A stretch of 64,000 bases of DNA, from contig CP136061.1 in the NCBI GenBank assembly GCA_032622095.1, positions 265,960,790-266,024,789 on the forward strand. The letters are read 5' to 3'. Positions 57,140-64,000 of the stretch are shown in pieces. This stretch comes from Siphonodentalium dalli (Eukaryota > Mollusca > Scaphopoda > Gadilida > Siphonodentaliidae). A program made the position numbers and the translations under genes. Numbering within the stretch: the first letter of the stretch is position 1; each line of letters begins with the position of its first letter. The notes beneath the pieces are model-generated. The model ran no database searches. It was not told the origin of the DNA and saw only the letters and a list, made by a program, of their open reading frames with translations.

Positions 57140-58340
57140 TAATTTTTTTCGGCCGCAGAGACTCCAGACAAGATGGCGTCCATCATGGCGGCCATTTTGT
57201 GTATATGCACCAGGTCTCTTTGATCGCCGTTATAGTAAAGATGGTATCACATACGGTCTTGTTTTCCGCTCCATTCGTTATGCTAATATACGACCCTTAC
57301 AAATTAGCCGAACATCCGACACCAGAATCCAATATGGCGGCCAAGATGGCCGCCGACATGTGAAAATATGCTTTTTTCTGACGTTTCACAACCTTTCGTT
57401 TGTCTCTGTGTGAAAATATTGGCATCTTGGCGTGATGTTATACATTTATCGTATAGAAGAATCATTGGCGAATACATGGGGACCCTAATATACATTCATT
57501 GTGGGATATTTTTGTCCGATATCACGTTTTCCCAAATGCCGGTATAATACGTCAAAGTCGAATCTACGTTAATAACGCAATGTTATGTTTCGAATCAATG
57601 AATGTTATTGCTATCATAACAACAGCCATGCATATATATGTGCAGGAGATACTCGAGCTAGGATTCCTCTTATACCTGAGTTGAGGAATATTCGCCCAAA
57701 TCCAAGATGGCTGCCAAAATGGCCACCAGAAATTTAAAATTCGCCGAAAATTGCTGATTTGAACATCTGTGAGCATTATTGTCATGACAGCTCCACACCT
57801 GCTTACTATTGTGAGTTGGAAACAGTTAGGCGAAGAACTTTCCTTGTACCATATCCAAATAAAAGTCCCCCAAATCCAAAATGGCGCCCACAATGGCGGA
57901 CAGATTTGGAAAAATCACCGAAATTCCCTCATATTCACACATTGGGCATTATTGTCGAGACAACTCCACCCATGCTTACAGTTGAGTTGGAAATACTGAG
58001 TTTAAGTAATTACCATACATCTCATGCAAGAAATGGTTGTCCAAATCGATGATGGCGCCAAAATGGCGACCGAAATTTGAAAACACGCCTACATTCCTTT
58101 ACTTTCTTACGATGGGCGTTATTGTTTCGCGATTTCTAACCACCATCACATGTTGATATGGAATATAGATATGAAGTATTCATTAGGGTTTGGCAATTGA
58201 TACTCAAGTCAATATGGCGGCCAAACTGGCGGCCATAAATTGAAAAGAATCCGATATTATCACATACTAATTTCAACTTTTTGTCATAATATCGATCTGT
58301 ATAGACGAAACGGTATATAATATAAGCCATATATTAGTTC
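57140..58340 (+). repeat. Motif-rich repeat family H, long copy
   Basis: Several sub-units of about 150-250 bp, each carrying paired ATGGCGGCC-type motifs (57173, 57185, 57333, 57706, 57880, 58051, 58213). A direct relationship is visible between 57775-57830 and 57950-58005 (ATTGTCGAGACAACTCCACC). The last part equals 20745-21130 in the duplicated intron. Confidence 0.85.
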
Positions 58341-58344
58341 CAAC

Positions 58345-58780
58345 GTAAGTCGTAGCCTTTTGGAAGGATGGAAACCCACAATCGCGGTGTGACATTTCAA
58401 AATCCATTCTCCACTAAGGGCCCATACTGGCGTAACCGTATATAGGTGCACCGATTAGTCATATTATGACTTCCAAGAATCAAAACAACAGTACTTGAGT
58501 TTATTCTGATTTGCCACATTCAGCATTATCTAGACCAGTTTCCGTCCATTCGTCAGATTAATCTATCTCGCTCACAACAACAGTTTTCTACACTTCTTTG
58601 TAGAAGGGTCCCACTTTCTCAACGTTCTACAAATGTAATCTAGAATACTTTGTCAAGTTGTTATAAAACACAAATAATCAGAAAGTAACTGAAAATAATC
58701 TACAGTTTTCAAGGTATATGATTGCAGAATACAATCCTTTGGCGCGTACTCCAAAATACTCCAAAACGTGTAATCATATA
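58345..58780. other. No gene or repeat recognised
   Basis: AT-rich sequence with a short GTAGAAGGGTCC stretch. Nothing identifiable. Confidence 0.45.
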
Positions 58781-58785
58781 AAGTT

Positions 58786-58946
58786 ATTATACAATGTTAT
58801 GTACAGTATGTGTTTTTCTTGTACGAGTCCAGGTTGTGGTGAAAAGTCATATTGGACGAGACACACCAGTGTCGAGTCCAATATGACTTTTCACCACAAC
58901 CTGGACGAGTACAAGAAAAACTCATACTGTACACAACATTGTATAA
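58786..58946. repeat. Long hairpin, about 70-bp arms
   Basis: Left arm contains CTTGTACGAGTCCAGGTTGT and GAAAAGTCATATTGGACGAG. The right arm is its inverse, around a loop with ACACCAG. Short direct copies of GTCCAATATGACTTT recur at 59250 and 59268. Confidence 0.93.
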
Positions 58947-59399
58947 TGACATTTTTATTATCCATCTGTATATTTATCCAAATTTTGGAAATAAAACTTT
59001 TGTGGTTATTTTTGGTATTTGTCGGCACTTAATTCTCTACAAAAGCCTGTACCGTATATTGATCATCAGAAAGCATGATTTGGAAAAGTAAACACGGAAG
59101 TGAGAAAAAAGTCAATGCGGAAGTGAAACGTCTGCTAAAATCCATCAATGTTGCGCTCGCATCACAATTTCACCGATTAATTTCGCAATAGAGTTAATTC
59201 GTGACGTCATGGAGTCCAATACGAGAAGTCATATTGTACAGTTCGGAGTCCAATATGACTTTCGGGATTCCAATATGACTTTTTCCAGGACTATCACGTG
59301 GCGGCTTTTGCCCAATCGGAAATCGTGTTAGTTAAGGGATGGATAATAATTACAAATACAATGCAAATACGGAATTTGATTACCATATCCCTGAGTATC

Positions 59400-60830
59400 A
59401 CGCAGGGCGTTGTAAAGCCGGGTGCCGAATAACGATTATATATTTTCTTTATTTGCTGCACATACGGAGAGTATGGTGATCCCGAGCATCGCGAATAATG
59501 ATTTTCAGTCCTTACGAAAAAGGCTGTGGTTTGGGTTGTACTATGGGAAAAGGATATACATAACACATGGACTTCAAATACAAAATTTTGTGATATGTAC
59601 GAAATGTGGATATTGAGGAGGGGATGGAGTGTTGCATAACTGATTGAGGATTTTAAAGGGGTGGGGAGGGGTACCGTTTTGCTTTCACTAAAAATTTGTG
59701 TCATATTATTCTCTTGTGTACTAGATGTAAGTTTAAGTGTGTTGCATTATATAGGCGTTCATTTCGCCGCAAGTTTTATGTTTAAAAGTACATTTCGGAC
59801 AAATCTTTCTTATGAGAATTGGAGGTGAGGATTACGAATTACATTATTCTCAAAACTCGGATGTCAGTTAGATTTCTTCATTTGTGCAATGGACTAGCCG
59901 ATACCTATACATCATAAACAATCACTTTCTAGAGCTGGACATGTTGAATTACGGAACAAATATGTGACCTGAATTGGTTGAGGGGTGGCTGGCGCATACA
60001 TTTATTCTTAAAACTTGGACGTCAGATGAGCTTCTTATTTTGTGCATTATAATAGTCGATTCTTCAACCACAAGCAATAATTTTGTAGAACTGTGCTCTG
60101 AATTGGTTGGTGAGGGGGCGGGGGGGGGGGGGGGGGGGGGGGTGGCAAATCATTTTATTTTTAAAACGTGGATGACAGATGAGCCTCTAATTTTGTGCAT
60201 TAGATTAGACGATTCTTCAATTATAAACAATCATGTTGTAGGGGGTGGGGGTGTCAGATGTGTTTCTTGTTTGGGTATTAGATTAGGCGATCCTGCAACC
60301 ATAAACCATCACTTAATGGAGCTGGAAGTGTAATTGTGAACTCAAATCCCCGATTTTAATTGGTTGGTTTTTAGGGCGGGGTGGTGTGGCGAATAATAAT
60401 CATAATAAATCATAAACCATTTGAGAGAACGGTAAGTGGATTTCGGAATGAAAATCGGCGATCCAAGTTTTATGAATATGGTTATCCGACACCCCCCCCC
60501 CCCCTCCCATGCACCCACCTCAAATTCCAGTAACAATGATTTGTCCCAAATGTACTTCCAAACCTAAAACTTGCGATGAAATGAACGCCTAATATAATAC
60601 ACAAATCCTTACATCTGAAGCACAAAAAATAATCTGACACATAATTGTGAGCAAAAAATATGCGTGAATATAGTATTTGAAGTTCAATTGTTAGAAAAAA
60701 TGTTATGTACCCCCTTCACATATTGCAACCCAACCCACAGCCTTTTGCATAAGACTGAAAACCATTATTCCCGATGCTCGAGATCACATACTCTCCGTAT
60801 AATCTGGTCGATAAACTCAAATTTTAGGGT
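59400..60830. mobile_element. Inverted-repeat element with internal tandem G-rich units
   Basis: 59445-59620 is inverted at about 60660-60830: CATACGGAGAGTATGGTGAT against ATCACATACTCTCCGTAT, and GGCTGTGGTTTGGGTTG against CAACCCAACCCACAGCC. Further in, GGCGTTCATTTCGCCGCAAG (59753) is inverted at about 60570. The centre (59960-60480) has three or four units of about 150 bp with TGGATGACAGATGAGC and GTGCATTA. Confidence 0.8.
60120..60142 (+). repeat. Poly-G run (23 G)
   Basis: Uninterrupted 23-G run, preceded by GGGGGC. Likely length-variable and able to form a quadruplex. Confidence 0.95.
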
Positions 60831-60939
60831 CAACCTAGAAAAAATTCAGACTCAGTTGGTTTGTATACCATTTTGAAGAGGAAGCTCTCCTCTATAACAT
60901 ATCCAAAATCCGCTAAAATCCGCTTTGAGCATTTTTTGT

Positions 60940-61145
60940 AATTCAAGATGGCGTCCAAGATGGCTGCCATTTTCCTATAAGTCAGCTTGATGCAATTATA
61001 GTGAGAACATCTTGTCATATGTATACACATGTATACATTTTTGTGAAGCTATGACATAATGTCATCTTTATGTGCCAAAATTTGAACTCCCCGTCCAAGA
61101 TGGCCGCCAAAATGGCGACCGGAAGTGGATTTTTTACGTTTTTTA
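60940..61145 (+). repeat. Family H-type segment
   Basis: CAAGATGGCGTCCAAGATGG (60945) and CAAGATGGCCGCCAAAATGG (61096) are paired motifs about 150 bp apart, like those at 57-58 kb. Confidence 0.75.
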
Positions 61146-61339
61146 CTATACTTTTAACATAAGTTTATGTGGTTTAGAAGTGGTTGATAATTGTGACTTT
61201 ATTTTGTATTTAGTATGTTAACTTATCGTTGGAACAATGAAATATGCTGTTCGTGGGGTCCACACCCTTTCCGATCACTCAAATATTCGATTTTACAAAA
61301 CGCGGTATAATATTTCACAAAAGATCCCCTTTGGGATTC

Positions 61340-61830
61340 TGGTCATATTTCACCAAGAAGTGGGAAGAACTGTGCAATGTAAGTGATGCATTCTATATCT
61401 TATTGATATTCGAACTCAATGGTACCAAAATTGTCACTTCGGCTCAAAATGGTTGTCAAAATGGCCGCCAAGATATGGAAAATGATAATTATTATCCCAG
61501 CGCGCCATGCAACCGCTTACAAGTCGTGGTGATGTACAAAATTTACTATTCTGTCTTATATACATTGAATACCAGCATTTCTTATGCACCTTGATTAATT
61601 TTTACTATTTACTATTCTGAAATTACCAGAATTATGGGATTTGTCTATCACAAACAGCATCAAACTCGGCAAAAAAGTTACTTTTCATGTTTGGACCATT
61701 TTTTTCAAGTAAAATGGAACTATCTTTAATATCAAAGGTTCCTTTTATTTTGATATGCCTTAGATTGTTTTAAACAATATTACTCAAGATGACTTGCAAA
61801 ATGGCAACCAAATTTGGTAAAAGGTTTATA
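61340..61830 (+). repeat. Inverted repeat, left arm (about 490 bp)
   Basis: AAGAAGTGGGAAGAACTGTG, GACCGCTTACAAGT-like CAACCGCTTACAAGTCGTGG and ATGGCAACCAAATTTGGTAA occur in the same order as in the reverse complement of 63500-64000. Differences include small indels and about 10-15% changes by eye. Confidence 0.9.
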
Positions 61831-62189
61831 TTCCGAACATTATTTTCTGCTGTTCCGAAATGGTAGCAAATTGGGACCCACTTGGCTATTAAACATGCTA
61901 CTTAATCAACTGATAACTTAATATTATATTATGGTTGTCCCAGAACCTTATGAGGCACGAAAAATTCATTTTAAGGATACAGTATGGATTGTGCCGAACA
62001 CCTCCTTTCGGAATGTTGAAACTGAACTGAAAGGTATCATATTATGTGGCTACTCTGGCCCATTAGCATCATAATTGATTAACTTATAAACTATTGTCAG
62101 GAAAACCGTTTTCTTCACATTGCATATAAAACGCAATTAACGTGGAGAACACTCTGATATTACCTCTATCGATTAACATATCATTGAGT

Positions 62190-63310
62190 TATTGTGGAAA
62201 GTGATAGTCACACAAAGGTGCACCAGTACAAATCACTCATGAGCATGCAGTCACTCCATATATACATGAACACCACGTAAATGACCATGCGCCACTCGCT
62301 GTATAGACATACACCTCACCCATTACCAGCCACGGTTGGGTTTACTCATTCATCAACGCATGGCCCTATAGCCGCGAATAACAATGCAGACACTCCAGAT
62401 ATACTTCTACACCTCACATGACCTGCATACATATTCACTACATACATGCACACAAAGTAACATCTTGTATACCTACTAGCATAACCATAGGCCATACAGT
62501 CACTCCATGTATATTTATTTTCCAGATGCATAGCTATACAGCCACTAAATGTATACATATACACATCACCGATGGCCATACAGTCTCTCCATACCTGTTC
62601 GCTACATCCATCGTCATACATCACTTCTTGTATACCTATTCGCCTCACCGGTTGGCATACAGTCTCACTCCATGTATATATATACATATTTGCGACACCC
62701 GTGGCCATATAGCCACTCAAGATATACATATACACCCAACCCAAAACCATAGAGTCACTCCAGGTATATACATATAGACCTCACAAAAGTGGCATTACAG
62801 CCCTTCTGGATATATCAATGTCTCGTACCGCGCATACGGCCATTCATACACTTCATAACTATGTATATATTGGCCGTGCCATGGCCATGTAGTCACTCAT
62901 GATATACATATACACCTCACCCATGACCACAGCGTCACTCCAGGTATATATATATATATATATACCTCACCAATGGCCATACAGCCCTTCTAGATATACC
63001 AATACCCCGCACACACGGCCATTCGTACACTTCAGACTTGCATATACAGCTCAATCATGACAATTCAGCCACTCGCTGTATACATATACACCCTCTCCAT
63101 GAGCATTCAGCTATTCACTGTATGCTTGTACACACCACCCATGACAATACAATAGCCCCTAAATATAAACATATACATCCCACCCATCACCATGAGGTCG
63201 CTCTCTATATACACTAGCCGACAATGGCCATCAATGTGTACTCCAGGTATGCATATACACTTCAACAATGACCGTGCAGTCATTCCATGTACACATATAC
63301 ATATAATATG
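62190..63310 (+). repeat. Degenerate tandem repeat, about 55-60-bp unit
   Basis: About 18 diverged units of the form CCATGACCATACAGTCACTC followed by CATGTATACATATACACCTC. Open frames at 62346-62777 are unit artefacts. Confidence 0.85.
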
Positions 63311-63499
63311 ACCCCTCTCAGTTCCGTTTCAACGTTCTGCCCATTTCCGTTCAAAAACAAAATATTGCCTTTCCTCAAAATGAACTTGTCATAACTCGTA
63401 GGGTACCGGGACAAACAGAATAAAACATTTAGTTGATTAAGTAGAATGTGAGTGACAATTGATTATGTACACATATACACCACGTATATACACATATGT

Positions 63500-64000
63500 A
63501 TATAATGTTTACCAAATTTGGTTGCCATTCTGGAAGCCATCTTCAGTAGTTTTGTCTAAACAACTCAGTGTGACACAGGTAACACACATCAAAACAATAA
63601 ACATCTTTGATACCAAACATAGTTACATTTTACTTTAAAAAAATGGCTCAAACCTGAACAGCGATTTTTTTGCCGATTTTGATATCAGGTTTGTGACTTT
63701 TCGAATTCTGGTAATTTCAGTGGTAAAAATAGTAACAAATACTCAAGGTGCATCAGAAATGTTAGTACTCAAGCTATATAAGACAGAATAATCAATTGTG
63801 TGCATCACCACAACTTGTAAGCGGTCGCATGGCACGCTGGGATAGTAATTACCATTTTCCCATAATTTGGCGGTCATTTTGGCAGCCATTTTGAGCCAAA
63901 GTGACAATTTTGGTACAATTGAGTTCGAAAATCAATAAGATATAGAATGGATCACTTACATTGCACAGTTCTTCCCACTTCTTGATGAAATATGATTAGA
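63500..64000 (-). repeat. Inverted repeat, right arm, running to the window end
   Basis: Reverse-complement partner of 61340-61830: TTACCAAATTTGGTTGCCAT at 63509 and CACAGTTCTTCCCACTTCTT at 63964. May continue beyond the window. Confidence 0.9.

Noticed and set aside
57130-57363. 77-codon frame after a TCGGCCGCAG acceptor
   Set aside because: It is part of repeat family H, and its end (NMAAKMAADM) is just the translated ATGGCGGCC doublet.

Overview
The window is AT-rich eukaryotic DNA. It looks like intron and intergenic sequence from a marine invertebrate, probably a lophotrochozoan such as a mollusc; the species cannot be fixed from sequence alone. Reasons: a split Cys-loop receptor gene with GT-AG introns, an extreme density of palindromic non-autonomous DNA transposons (MITEs), several satellite arrays, a non-LTR reverse transcriptase relic, and no compact operon-like coding.

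One gene can be read with confidence: the 3' part of a nicotinic acetylcholine receptor-like (Cys-loop ligand-gated ion channel) subunit on the + strand. Its exons are at 11327-11371 (45 bp), 14102-14211 (110 bp), 23603-24129 (527 bp) and 40124-40491 (terminal, stop TAG). The splice phases fit exactly, and the joined product runs from the first beta strands of the ligand-binding domain through the Cys-loop, M1-M3, a short cytoplasmic loop and M4. The signal peptide/exon 2 part was not found convincingly. The 527-bp exon lies in a 5.98-kb direct tandem duplication (18458-24440 and 24441-30360) whose copies look identical, so the exon is present twice. Because its two ends have different phases, splicing both copies in series would give an immediate stop.

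Layout: 1-3300, a head-to-head minisatellite and otherwise plain DNA. 3300-11300, a LINE relic, several MITEs including a 527-bp full palindrome, and the first TTAA-flanked hairpin MITEs. 11300-18450, receptor exons 3 and 4 among repeats, a 61-bp satellite and a GCGCCGAAAGC palindrome cluster. 18458-30360, the tandem duplication. 30400-39600, G-rich terminal-inverted-repeat elements, a hAT element with an 8-bp target duplication nested in an older element, and more MITEs. 39600-43000, the terminal receptor exon with a foldback element in its 3' flank. 43000-52100, an 87/145-bp satellite, more hairpin MITEs and a 4.2-kb satellite made from one end of the foldback family. 52100-64000, inverted repeats, a 37-bp GC-rich minisatellite, a possible promoter plus first exon of an unknown gene (about 55.5-55.8 kb), repeats rich in ATGGCGGCC motifs, and a large inverted repeat running to the window end.

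The main themes are (1) a channel gene with a duplicated, phase-asymmetric pore exon and (2) a pair-of-hairpins module found inside at least two otherwise unrelated MITE termini. All identity statements come from reading by eye; no alignment or database search was run.
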